Source: Alphaproteobacteria bacterium (GTDB lineage Bacteria > Pseudomonadota > Alphaproteobacteria > TMED109). Taken from it: DNA of 43,703 bases. Under the pieces are notes generated by a model. The model saw nothing but the letters and a program-made list of their open reading frames with translations, ran no database searches and was not told where the DNA came from. The position numbers and the translations under genes were made by a program. The stretch lies in the NCBI GenBank assembly GCA_022824395.1, contig JAJDZX010000045.1, positions 1 to 43,703 on the forward strand, read 5' to 3'. Every line of letters starts with the position of its first letter. The stretch's first letter is position 1. Shown here one piece after another: positions 16,438 through 24,570 of this stretch.

Positions 16438-17511
16438 TCAGTCGCCCCGGCCGTAGAACGTGCGCACGCGGTCCCGCATGAGGGTCTGCGTGCCGCCCGC
16501 GTCCGGGAGCGACACGGACGGTTCCTTGCCGCCGTCGAGCAGATCGGCGGTGAACTCGCCGAGGTCCAGCGCGTCGAAGTCGATGCCCTCGATCTCGGCG
16601 ACGGTGAGCCCGCGGCAGCTTCCCCAGCCGACCCCGAGCTGGGCGCGCCCCTGCTCCTGGAAGATGCGGCCCAGCTTCGATCCGAACACGCACCAGGCCC
16701 GCTCGCGGGTGACGCAGATCCCGAGGATGCGCCGCGTGCAGAACTGGCCGAGATATCTGGTGTTCCCGTCCTGGCGCTCCTGCGCGAGCTCGCGCTCCGC
16801 AGTGCTGCAGTTGCCCAGGCCGACCAAAAGCCCGGAGTTGGTGCAGCAGTTCGCGAGCCCGCCGAAACGAATCTTGCACGCCCGGCGATCGCCGGTGAAG
16901 AATCGAAGGTTGCTCCGGTCGAATTCCTCGCCGCCGAGTTCCATCACCATGTTGAGCTTCGTTGCGGCGTCCACGAACCCCTGGCTCGCCTGCGGGCGCA
17001 CGGTCTCGCAATCCGCGCCGACGCAGTAGCGCACCGATCCGCAGTCGCCGCCCGACTGCGCGTCCTGAAGACCGGCGCCGCAGTCCTGGACGCTCCCCGA
17101 CGCCAGCCCGTCGGCACCGTGCGCCGCCGCCTGCGGCGTGGCCGCGACCGTCTCGGCGCGGACGACGGCGGGATCGGAGGCCGGCACCTGGGCCGCGGGG
17201 CGCAGGGTCGCACCGTCGATCACTGCGCGTCCGGCCGCGCCGCCGGGGTCGTCGGGGTTCGCGAGCCGGGCCCGCGCCGCGTCCGGCATCCCGTCGGCCG
17301 TGAGCTGGCGCTCCGGCACGTCGGTCCCTGCGTAGCCCGGCACCTCGCCGGCGCTCGCCGCGTTGCGCGCCACGTCGCCGGCCGCCTGCAGCCCGGCCTG
17401 CCCGATGGCACGCGCCGCGGCCTTCGGTTCCTCGGCCAGCGCCGTCCCGATCGTGCCCGCAGCCATTGCCAGCACGGCCGCGGCCGCGCTGATCCGCCAC
17501 CGAGTCATCAT
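16438..17511 (-). CDS. traN: Mating-pair stabilisation protein TraN (short form)
   Basis: This is an outer-membrane Cys-rich protein that stabilises donor-recipient contact. The 357 residues begin with a signal peptide (cleavage after GTALA). An Ala-rich N-terminal third is followed by many cysteines in family-typical segments: GGDCGSVRYCVGADCE, FGGLANCCTNSGLLVGLGNC, and GQFCTRRILGICVTRERAWC. It is much shorter than F TraN (about 600 residues), mainly lacking the large central region that recognises recipient outer-membrane proteins. The ATG overlaps the trbC stop (ATGA). Confidence 0.85.
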   Translation of the reverse strand: MMTRWRISAAAAVLAMAAGTIGTALAEEPKAAARAIGQAGLQAAGDVARNAASAGEVPGYAGTDVPERQLTADGMPDAARARLANPDDPGGAAGRAVIDGATLRPAAQVPASDPAVVRAETVAATPQAAAHGADGLASGSVQDCGAGLQDAQSGGDCGSVRYCVGADCETVRPQASQGFVDAATKLNMVMELGGEEFDRSNLRFFTGDRRACKIRFGGLANCCTNSGLLVGLGNCSTAERELAQERQDGNTRYLGQFCTRRILGICVTRERAWCVFGSKLGRIFQEQGRAQLGVGWGSCRGLTVAEIEGIDFDALDLGEFTADLLDGGKEPSVSLPDAGGTQTLMRDRVRTFYGRGD

Positions 17512-18242
17512 TTTGTTCCCCTGAGTGTCGCCAGGTGCCGCTGCGCGACCGAGCGGCCCTCGCTGCCCTCCGCCGCGATTGCCTCCAGCGCCGCTGCCAG
17601 CGACAGATTCCCCGTCACGCGGTCGTGCGGCGGCGGGTCATCGTCCGCGCAGCCAGAGCTCCGGCAGGGCGGCACGCCGCCCGGCACGACGACGACTGCC
17701 GGCACCCGCGCGATCCCGAACAGGCGGAACAGCCTGGGATCGAGTGCGACACCCGCCTTCGCGTTTCCGAGGCGGGTCCTGATCCGCCGGGCCGTTTCCG
17801 GGAGGCTCCCCCCGGTCACGCCGCGGAGCACCAGCGGCGCGCCGATCCGGGCCGCATCCTGCGCCGCCGCCCGCCAGCTCGCGGCGGGCACCGCGAGGCT
17901 CGTGAAGAGCAGTACCTTGGCCGTACCCGCGCCCTTCGAGCCGTCAGTTCCCGCATTGGGTCGGAACACGGGCAGCGAGATCGCGCCCTCCCCGCCCGAC
18001 GGAGTTCCGGTGTCCGCGCCGGCGCGCCCCAGCGCCCGCTCGATCACCGATTGCGACCAGGCGTCGAGCGTTTCGCCGGCGGAGCCCGCGGAGATGTCCT
18101 CCGCGAGCTGTCGCGCCAGGTCCGCGTGGCCGGACTGCGCTTCCTCCGCGGCAGCCGGGCCGGCGGATGCCGGCATCCCCACTGCCCCGGTGAGAAGCAG
18201 CGCGCAGACACGAAGCGCGGGCGTGTGCAGGGCGCGAATCAC
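17508..18242 (-). CDS. trbC: F-type conjugation protein TrbC
   Basis: The 244-residue periplasmic protein is involved in pilus assembly. It starts at GTG 18242, overlapping the traU stop as GTGA, and has a signal peptide ending near GMPASA. The TrbC F-type core runs from VLLFTSLAVPAASWRAAA to LDPRLFRLFGIARVPAVVVV, a thioredoxin-like fold without CxxC. A short Cys-containing loop (PPCRSSGCADDD) follows. The longer open frame to the right is only traU read in another frame. F TrbC is about 212 residues. Confidence 0.88.
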   Translation of the reverse strand: MIRALHTPALRVCALLLTGAVGMPASAGPAAAEEAQSGHADLARQLAEDISAGSAGETLDAWSQSVIERALGRAGADTGTPSGGEGAISLPVFRPNAGTDGSKGAGTAKVLLFTSLAVPAASWRAAAQDAARIGAPLVLRGVTGGSLPETARRIRTRLGNAKAGVALDPRLFRLFGIARVPAVVVVPGGVPPCRSSGCADDDPPPHDRVTGNLSLAAALEAIAAEGSEGRSVAQRHLATLRGTK

Positions 18243-19240
18243 AGGAGGCAGCAGTTGCGCTTGCGCCAGAGCAGGTAGCCGAAGTTCTCGCCGGCCACCG
18301 GAAGTTCGCGGAGCGACTCCCAGAGCACCGACGAGCGTCCCGTCGGGTTGCAGCCGGTGAGCGGCGCGGTGGCCGGCACCGGCTGCGTCATCTGCCAGCG
18401 GTACTGCGACTTCCGCATCACCGGCATGGGGTAGCGCCCGCAGAGCGCCGCCGATCCCGACGTCCCCCAGGCGAGGCCCACGCGGTGCAGCCGGTAGAGG
18501 AGGCGCTGTCCGGTGAGCAGCGAGGCCTGCACCCCGCCCACGTGCGCCGCGACGTTGCCGGTGAGCGGATACTGGGCGCCCTGGCATCCCGCGCACCAGA
18601 AGAGCGCGTCGAGCGGCAGGCCCGCCGATGATGCGGCGCAGTCGGCCGCGCACGCGGCCTGCGCGGGGAGGTTGGCGAACAGCGCCGCCTCGGGATTGAG
18701 CAGGAAGGAGAGTTCGTCGTCCAGCCAGGCCGGGTCGAGCTCCGACGTCCAGGCGATGTCGAAGCCGCCGGCCTCGAGGCAGCCCATGTCGAGCAGCGCG
18801 CCGATCCAGGAGAGGAGCGGGTACATGTAAAGGTGTGCGTGCCAGACGGAGCCGGCCGCACCGTCGCCGCCCGAGGAGCCGGTGCGACCGCGCGAAGCGT
18901 GGAAGCCCGGGTTGATGGTGAGCCCGCCGAGGTTCGGGAAGCACCACGGGGTGCGGGTCACGTCGACGAGCCGGGCCGGCTCCCAGACGCCGACCGAGAG
19001 CCCGATCCGCGGGATCGGCGAGCCGCAGAGACAGATCGGCGAGGAGGGATTCGGCGTGTCCGGCACGCCGGTGGCGCTCCCCATGCGGATCGGCCCGATC
19101 GAGATCGGGAACAGGCACTCCCAGCACACGTCGGCGATCGGGTTCACGAAGCGGCCGGTGCAGGTCTGGGCGAACGCCGGGGCCGCGGGGAGCGCCAGCA
19201 GCAGCGCGAGGCCCAGCATGAAGGCCGCGCGATGCGTCAC
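18239..19240 (-). CDS. traU: Conjugal transfer protein TraU
   Basis: The 333-residue periplasmic protein matches F TraU in length (about 330). It starts at GTG 19240, overlapping the traW stop (GTGA). A signal peptide (LGLALLLALPAAPAFAQ) is followed by the conserved CTGRFVNPIADVCWECLFP and ISIGPIRMG, then CLCGSP and the Cys-rich end (GYLLWRKRNCC). It is required for efficient DNA transfer more than for pilus formation and depends on disulfides. Confidence 0.92.
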   Translation of the reverse strand: MTHRAAFMLGLALLLALPAAPAFAQTCTGRFVNPIADVCWECLFPISIGPIRMGSATGVPDTPNPSSPICLCGSPIPRIGLSVGVWEPARLVDVTRTPWCFPNLGGLTINPGFHASRGRTGSSGGDGAAGSVWHAHLYMYPLLSWIGALLDMGCLEAGGFDIAWTSELDPAWLDDELSFLLNPEAALFANLPAQAACAADCAASSAGLPLDALFWCAGCQGAQYPLTGNVAAHVGGVQASLLTGQRLLYRLHRVGLAWGTSGSAALCGRYPMPVMRKSQYRWQMTQPVPATAPLTGCNPTGRSSVLWESLRELPVAGENFGYLLWRKRNCCLL

Positions 19241-19887
19241 GGCCGCTCCCCCCGGTCCCGGAGCGGCACCTCGGTGAGACGGAGGTGCAGGCCGTCCTGC
19301 GCGATCACGACCGGCGTCGCGGCGAGGCCGAAGCGATGCGCCAGGCGCCCGCCCTGGTCGAAATAGAACGGCTGCCCGTGTCGACGCGAGAGGTCGAGCG
19401 GCCGCCCGGCGAGCAGCACGATCTTCGCCGGTGAGGCGTGCCCCAACGCCCAGGACACCTCCGCGTCCCGCCGGCCGTCGATGAACAGCAGGTCGCGGCT
19501 CAGCGGCACATGCGCCAGTGGATTGAGGCGGGTCCCTGCCGCCGCCAGCAGGTTCCCGTCGGGCAGCCGGATGTCGCGGTCGAGCACGACCGAGGGATCG
19601 ACCAGGCGCGAACGGTGCTGGGTCGCGGGCACGATCCCCGCCACCGGTTCCGGCGCCTCGATCCGTGCCCGGACACGCTCGCGGGCCTCGTCCTCGATCG
19701 CCGCCAGCGCACCGGAGCGCTCCAGTTCTTGGAGCCGGGCCTCCAACGCCGCCAGCAGGTCCGGCTCGGCGATGGCCCAGGTTTCGCCGCGCACCCCGAG
19801 GTCCTCGGCGGGTGCGGCCCCGGCGAGGAGGATGCCCATCACCGCAACCAGTATCGCCGCGCGTGGGCGGCGGAGCAGCGCGCTCAT
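19237..19887 (-). CDS. traW: Conjugal transfer pilus assembly protein TraW
   Basis: The 216-residue periplasmic protein matches F TraW (about 210). It has a signal peptide (LVAVMGILLAGAAPAEDLG) and then the family-typical GVRGETWAIAEPDLL. The C-terminal half contains RLNPLAHVPLSRDLLFIDG and the FGLAATPVVIAQDG strand region. It works with TrbC in pilus assembly. It overlaps traU (GTGA) and its ATG overlaps the stop of the preceding peptidase gene. Confidence 0.9.
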   Translation of the reverse strand: MSALLRRPRAAILVAVMGILLAGAAPAEDLGVRGETWAIAEPDLLAALEARLQELERSGALAAIEDEARERVRARIEAPEPVAGIVPATQHRSRLVDPSVVLDRDIRLPDGNLLAAAGTRLNPLAHVPLSRDLLFIDGRRDAEVSWALGHASPAKIVLLAGRPLDLSRRHGQPFYFDQGGRLAHRFGLAATPVVIAQDGLHLRLTEVPLRDRGERP

Positions 19888-20408
19888 GGAGCCCGGCCCT
19901 CCGGCCCCACCAGTGGGCCTTCAAGCCCCAGCCAGGCGATGTCCGGCAACGCCACGGCCCGGGCCCGGATACGCCCGCGCGGGACGAACCCGATCTCGGC
20001 ATAGCGGCTGTCGTGGCTGTCCGGATGATCTCCGTGCACGTACACGTGCCCGGGCGGCACAGCCCCCGGCGCGATGGCGGTGAGGAGCCGCCCGTCGCGC
20101 CCCTCCGTCTTCGCGATCCCGAGCACCAGGCCATCCAGCGTTACGGCACCGTCGGCCCAGACTTCGACACGCGCGCCCGGCAGGCCACGCACCGTCTTCA
20201 GGTACGGCACGTCCGCGCCGACTCCCGTCGGCGGGTCGAACAGCACCACGTCGCCGAGTCCGGGCTCGCCCAGGATCGGGAGCGCGAGATACCCCCAGGC
20301 CCCGTCCGACCAACTCGCATTGACGTGCACGCGCGAAGCGGCAAGCAGCCACAACCCGCCGAACGCCGCCATTCCAACGAGAACCCAATTGCGAGTGCGC
20401 GCCGTCAT
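19884..20408 (-). CDS. S26-family (TraF/TrhF-type) signal-peptidase-like protein
   Basis: The 174-residue inner-membrane protein has one N-terminal membrane segment (WVLVGMAAFGGLWLLAAS). A serine region VNASWSDGAWGYL places S32 as the probable nucleophile. PYLKTVRGLPG supplies K71 as the general base, and GDHPDSHDSRYAEIGFVP is the family's C-terminal box. Such peptidases process pilin or other secreted transfer proteins, and here the likely substrate is the TraA precursor. The usual Pro of the SxPxG box is replaced. It overlaps trbI and traW by 4 bases each. In related F-like systems this gene is called traF or trhF, which is a naming clash with the thioredoxin-like TraF. Confidence 0.85.
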   Translation of the reverse strand: MTARTRNWVLVGMAAFGGLWLLAASRVHVNASWSDGAWGYLALPILGEPGLGDVVLFDPPTGVGADVPYLKTVRGLPGARVEVWADGAVTLDGLVLGIAKTEGRDGRLLTAIAPGAVPPGHVYVHGDHPDSHDSRYAEIGFVPRGRIRARAVALPDIAWLGLEGPLVGPEGRAP

Positions 20409-20839
20409 GGCCGCACCCCTGCCGGCGCCGCCACATCTTCCGCCGCCGACTGTTCGAGCGCCAGGGCGAGCGCCGCCTCGACCTCCGGCGTGAGGTCCAG
20501 CGCACCCTCGGCCACGGCCCGCGCCGGCAGCAGCACCGCGCGGTGCCGCTCCGCCACCACGCGGAGCGCGTGCTGCAATGCCAAGGCCCAGCGCCGCGCC
20601 TCGGCAGCCGCCGCTTCCTCGGAAACGTCATGACCGGCCACGTCGAGCGCGAACCGGGCGGTCAGCTCGGCGAGCCGCACGCTCGCGATCCGGGGCGGGT
20701 CCGGCTGCGTGAGACGGACCATGGCCACCGCGACCGCCGACGAGACCGCGGCCGCGAGCAGCAGCGTGGCCAACAGCGCCGGCACGTCGACGCCCGCCTG
20801 GCGGAGGGCCGGCCGGCCGCGATCAGTCCGGCGCGGCAT
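20405..20839 (-). CDS. trbI: F-type conjugation protein TrbI
   Basis: The 144-residue inner-membrane protein has a single N-terminal membrane segment (VPALLATLLLAAAVSSAVAVAMV) and a helical, Glu/Ala-rich periplasmic part. Its position between traC (with the inserted HD gene) and the traW/traU block matches F, where TrbI (about 128 residues) influences pilus retraction. The start chosen is ATG 20839 (MPRRTDRGR), which overlaps the HD-fold gene by 17 bases. The longer frame upstream is that gene read in another frame. Identification rests on length, topology and position. Confidence 0.7.
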   Translation of the reverse strand: MPRRTDRGRPALRQAGVDVPALLATLLLAAAVSSAVAVAMVRLTQPDPPRIASVRLAELTARFALDVAGHDVSEEAAAAEARRWALALQHALRVVAERHRAVLLPARAVAEGALDLTPEVEAALALALEQSAAEDVAAPAGVRP

Positions 20840-21464
20840 CGGTACGGGAATCGGTACCGGCGGTGCCGCGCGCGCCGTCGTCCGTCGCGCGGAGCTCCCG
20901 GAGCCGGCCGAGCCACATGCGCGCCGCCCGCTCCGGCGCCAGCGGCCGGATGCGCCGCCGGCACGGCGGGAACGCGAGCGCGCTGCCGGACGCCTCCGCG
21001 CCGTCGAGCAGGTCGCGGCTCTCCGCCGAGGCGGCCATCCGGTCGACGAAGCGCAGCAGCTCCGCATGCTCCTCGCCGAGCACGGCGTCGAGGCCGGCCG
21101 CCTCGCGGAGTGCGCGTTCGACGGCCGCGGCCAGCTTGCCCGTGCGGTCCGCACCCCGCGGGCCGGCCGCGGCCGGCGGGTCCCGGAGCCACGCCGACGC
21201 CGCGCCCGCGATCAGCGCGTGGAGCGCCAGCACGCGCCGGTCCTCCGGCAAAAGCCCGTCGAGCGCCTCGATCTCCTCGCTCACGACGACCGCGTGCGCG
21301 GCGATCGAGTGGTAGTGGCGCATCCGCCCGCCGCGGCGGCACGTGTTGGCCAGCACGTGCGCCAGCGCCTCGAAGTCGATCTCGGCGGCGGCCACATCCT
21401 CGGGATCGCCCGGCCAGGCGAGCGGCTGTTCGGTCGATGATCCGGCGACGGGTTTCGCGGTCAT
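20823..21464 (-). CDS. HD-fold (YfbR-like) protein lacking the HD dyad; probable pseudo-enzyme
   Basis: The 213-residue protein contains MRHYHSIAAHAVVVSEE followed by LHALIAGAASAWLRDPP. This aligns with the YSVAEHS...LLHDAAEAYLGD pattern of YfbR-like nucleotide phosphohydrolases. The first histidine (H57) and the distal aspartate (D95) are kept. The catalytic His-Asp pair is A86-G87, and the Glu three residues on is S90, so metal binding and hydrolysis are probably lost. The ATG at 21464 overlaps the traC stop (ATGA). It is an addition relative to the F operon, placed between traC and trbI. A structural or nucleotide-sensing role is possible. The alignment is by eye. Confidence 0.65.
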   Translation of the reverse strand: MTAKPVAGSSTEQPLAWPGDPEDVAAAEIDFEALAHVLANTCRRGGRMRHYHSIAAHAVVVSEEIEALDGLLPEDRRVLALHALIAGAASAWLRDPPAAAGPRGADRTGKLAAAVERALREAAGLDAVLGEEHAELLRFVDRMAASAESRDLLDGAEASGSALAFPPCRRRIRPLAPERAARMWLGRLRELRATDDGARGTAGTDSRTDAAPD

Positions 21465-24040
21465 GCGTGGACTCCTTCTTCCTGCGGTTCGGGTTCCGGC
21501 GGCGGGCGGGTGGCTGGGCCGGGGGCTCCGTCCCGGCCGGGCGCCGGCTTCCCACCTGCCAGCCGGTCGATCGCTTGGAGCGTCGTGAGCCCCTCGGCTT
21601 TCAGTCGCTCGACCGCCGCGAAGGCAGGGCCCCGCGACGAGAACAGCGCGACCGACCACGGATCGAGCACCAGCCGCGCCACGCGCCAGCCATCGGGCCC
21701 GTGCAGCACCAGTTCCGCGTACCGCCCATCGGCGGTGGTCAGGCTCTTGAGCGCCCGCTCCATGCCGGGATCGCAGTGGATGCGCTTCTCCTGCTTGAGG
21801 AGCTCGACGGATTCGTCCTTCTGCGCGAGGAAAATGACCCAGTCCGAGTTCTCCCACGCCGCGCGCGCGGCCGGGTTGGCGTAGTAGTCGTTGACCGACT
21901 GCGTGCCGGTGACAAGGGCTCCCCGGTACTTCCGCGCGCGCCGCGCCGCCCCTTCCAAAAACGCCTTCGAGTCCTCGCCGGAGAGCAGGTCCCACGCCTC
22001 GTCGATCACGATCGCCTTCGCCCGCGTGCGCGGCCCGTGGTACATCCGCTGCGTCGCCAGGAAGACGACGAGCATCAAGACCACGCCCTGCACGTCGCCA
22101 CGGCCCTTGAGCTCGGCGAGCTCGAATACGGTCATCGCGTTATCGAGGTCAGGCACCGCGCTGCCCGCGAACAGCCGCCCCATCGGGCCCCCCGGGCACC
22201 AGGGGCCGAGCGCCGTTGCCATGTCGATCGCCCGACGATCGCCCCGGACCGTGAGTTCGGCCCGGACGGTGCCGAGGTCGGCCGCGTTGCCGGCCTCCTC
22301 CCAGGCGCCGGCAATCGCCTCGTCGATGAGGGCGGCCTCGATGTCGTCGATGCCGCCCCGGCGCCGCGCCATGCGCCCGATGACGCCCGCGAGCATGGCG
22401 AAGCACTCCTCGCGGTAGTCGCCGTCGCGGTTCGCAGTCTCCGCGTCGATCATCGCGAAGGGGTTGAGGGTCGCGGCATCCTTGCCGAAGGCGATGAAAC
22501 TGCCGCCCAGCGCCTCGGCCGTGTGCTGGAACGAGCGCCCGTCGTCGATGACGACGGCCTCGCCGCCCGCGCCCACGATGCCGGTCACGAGCTCCTGCAT
22601 GAGGACGGACTTGCCGGAACCGGATTTGCCGGTGACGGCGACGTTGTAGTTGCCCTCAAGATTGGCGAACGGCGACCAGCACGCGGGCTGGCCGCGCCGC
22701 CCGATCAGGAAGAGTGCCGGCGGGTTGTCCGGACTGGCGGGCTGACCGCGCCACTCGCCGTGGACAGGGGCGAGGTTGACGGCGCTGGAGGTCAGCAGCG
22801 TCTTCATGCGGCCCATCCGCTCGAAATCCGCGTCGAGCCCGCCCGCCGCCGCCATGGGGAGACAGGCGAGCCAGGAGGGGAGCTGGACGTAGCGCTCGGC
22901 CGTGACCCGCCAACCCTGGCCGTGGTAGATCGCGCGGACCGCTTGCTCCGCCTCGTCGAGTGCGTCGAGCGGGGCGTACACCGCCACCAGGTAGGCCGCC
23001 CGCACCAGTTTCTCGCCGTCCTTGATCCGCTCGGTGACGGCCTGCCAGTCGCGCGCCTTCTCGGGCAGCCCCGGCAGGTACCGGGCGATCCCGGTGCCCG
23101 CCTGCTGGGTAGCCCGCGCCGACTTGAGGAACGCCTTCTCGCCCGCGGCCTCGTCGCCGGTGGTGAACACGAGCGCCGTCAGCACCGGGCAGCCCGGCTG
23201 GAGGAAGTCGCGGTGGAAGTCGCCGATGAGGACGTTGCCCCGCCAGCTCGGCCACACGTCCGGGTAGGCGATCGCGGAGAGGACGCGCACGGCCACGTCC
23301 TCGCCGTCGGGGTGGTGGAACGTGAGCCCCGTGGGCGCCACGGTGAGCGCCCGCCCCGGTGCGATGCACTGCTCGTGCAAGGGATCGCGCGGCGCCCAGC
23401 GGCGCGGCGGCGGCCGGATGCCGCCATCGTCCGCACCCCGGATGTCGGGGGCGGTGAGTTCGGCCGCGATCGCGAGCAGCGCGTCGGGCTCCAGCCGGCG
23501 CGCCTGAGCGCCGGCCGAGGCGAGTGTGCCTTCGAGCGCGCGACGGAAGGCGCCGAGTGCCGTCTCCGCGGCGGGGCCGGGCGGGCCCGCGAGGCAGGCG
23601 GTGACGAAGACCCGGTAGTCGGAGAGCGTGTTGGGCGGGCCGCCGGCATGGAGCTTCCGCCAGCCGGCCGGTTGCAGGAGCGCGCCCCGACGCTCGCCGA
23701 TCCGGGCCTGGACCCCGCCCGCGCGGGTGCGGGGCGCCGCCCACTCGTCGTAGGTCGCCCCGAAGCGCGGGCTCGCCCAGTGCAGCACCTGCAGGGTGCA
23801 GTGCTCGGGCGCGGCGTCGGCGAGCGTGCCGGCGAGGGCGCCCGCGACCTCCTCGTCGATGTCGACGAACGGCGGGAGTTCCAGGACGAAGCCGATGCTC
23901 GACGCATTGACGTAGAGCTCGCTCCGCTCGTCCCAGGCGCGCCACGGTAGGAGTTCGTGGAGCGCCGCGGGCACCGGCGGCGGCGACCAGGACGCCGGCG
24001 CCTCCGGCCCCTCGAAGAGTTCGAGCAGGCGCCCGATCAC
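21461..24040 (-). CDS. traC: Type IV secretion ATPase TraC
   Basis: This cytoplasmic VirB4-class ATPase powers pilus assembly. It has 859 residues against about 875 in F. The N-terminal TraC/VirB4 domain begins near LPWRAWDERSELYVNASS. Walker A VTGKSGSGKS is at about 460-470 and Walker B KAIVIDEAWDLL at about 675-685. ALVTGTQSVNDYY and VIFLAQKDESVELL of the VirB4 motor follow. The C-terminus is Pro-rich. Start and stop overlap traV and the HD-fold gene by 4 bases each. Confidence 0.94.
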   Translation of the reverse strand: MIGRLLELFEGPEAPASWSPPPVPAALHELLPWRAWDERSELYVNASSIGFVLELPPFVDIDEEVAGALAGTLADAAPEHCTLQVLHWASPRFGATYDEWAAPRTRAGGVQARIGERRGALLQPAGWRKLHAGGPPNTLSDYRVFVTACLAGPPGPAAETALGAFRRALEGTLASAGAQARRLEPDALLAIAAELTAPDIRGADDGGIRPPPRRWAPRDPLHEQCIAPGRALTVAPTGLTFHHPDGEDVAVRVLSAIAYPDVWPSWRGNVLIGDFHRDFLQPGCPVLTALVFTTGDEAAGEKAFLKSARATQQAGTGIARYLPGLPEKARDWQAVTERIKDGEKLVRAAYLVAVYAPLDALDEAEQAVRAIYHGQGWRVTAERYVQLPSWLACLPMAAAGGLDADFERMGRMKTLLTSSAVNLAPVHGEWRGQPASPDNPPALFLIGRRGQPACWSPFANLEGNYNVAVTGKSGSGKSVLMQELVTGIVGAGGEAVVIDDGRSFQHTAEALGGSFIAFGKDAATLNPFAMIDAETANRDGDYREECFAMLAGVIGRMARRRGGIDDIEAALIDEAIAGAWEEAGNAADLGTVRAELTVRGDRRAIDMATALGPWCPGGPMGRLFAGSAVPDLDNAMTVFELAELKGRGDVQGVVLMLVVFLATQRMYHGPRTRAKAIVIDEAWDLLSGEDSKAFLEGAARRARKYRGALVTGTQSVNDYYANPAARAAWENSDWVIFLAQKDESVELLKQEKRIHCDPGMERALKSLTTADGRYAELVLHGPDGWRVARLVLDPWSVALFSSRGPAFAAVERLKAEGLTTLQAIDRLAGGKPAPGRDGAPGPATRPPPEPEPQEEGVHA

Positions 24041-24570
24041 GGGAGCTTCCAGCCGGCGGGCGCCAGCACCACGCGCACCCAGTGAGCCTCGCGGTAGATG
24101 CCGTCCGCGTCGACGAAGGGCGCGATCCAGATGCGGCCCAGCACCTCGGGAATACGCAGGGATGCGTCCGTTGCGAGGTCGGGCAGGGCGGTCTGTTCGG
24201 TCGTGGCCGGCGTGGCCGGCGATTCCGGGGCTGGGCGGTACGGATGGGTGTCGCTACCGAACAGCCCTCTGAGCCAGGCGAAGAAGCCGCAGCCGTCGTC
24301 GCAAGCTTCGTCCGTGCCGCGCCATCCGGCCCCGGCCTCCCCGTCCACCTGGCGGCGCGCCCCCGGCAGCGGCTCGCCGAACAGGGCGGCCGGACGGGCG
24401 GCGCTGGCAGGCACCGCGGGATCGGCATCGGCGATGCTGGTGCACGAGCTTCCCTGGGCCAGCGGGCACTGCCACGATTCCCCGACGTGCGTGGCCGAGC
24501 ACGCGGACAGGGTCAGCGCGGCCACCGCGATGGCCAGCGCCGGCGTCAGTCGTCTTGCGTTGCTTCTCAT
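24037..24570 (-). CDS. traV: Outer-membrane lipoprotein TraV
   Basis: The 177-residue lipoprotein has a signal peptide with lipobox LTLSAC followed by further cysteines (WQCPLAQGSSCTSIADAD), typical of TraV (about 171 residues in F). It anchors the TraK-TraB core complex to the outer membrane. The C-terminal part (RIWIAPFVDADGIYREAHWV) resembles the family's beta-strand end. It overlaps traB and traC by ATGA-type junctions. Confidence 0.9.
   Translation of the reverse strand: MRSNARRLTPALAIAVAALTLSACSATHVGESWQCPLAQGSSCTSIADADPAVPASAARPAALFGEPLPGARRQVDGEAGAGWRGTDEACDDGCGFFAWLRGLFGSDTHPYRPAPESPATPATTEQTALPDLATDASLRIPEVLGRIWIAPFVDADGIYREAHWVRVVLAPAGWKLP

Noticed and set aside
20543-23950. Plus-strand open frame of 1135 codons opposite traC, the HD-fold gene and trbI
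   Set aside because: Arg-rich low-complexity translation without motifs, opposite clearly identified genes.
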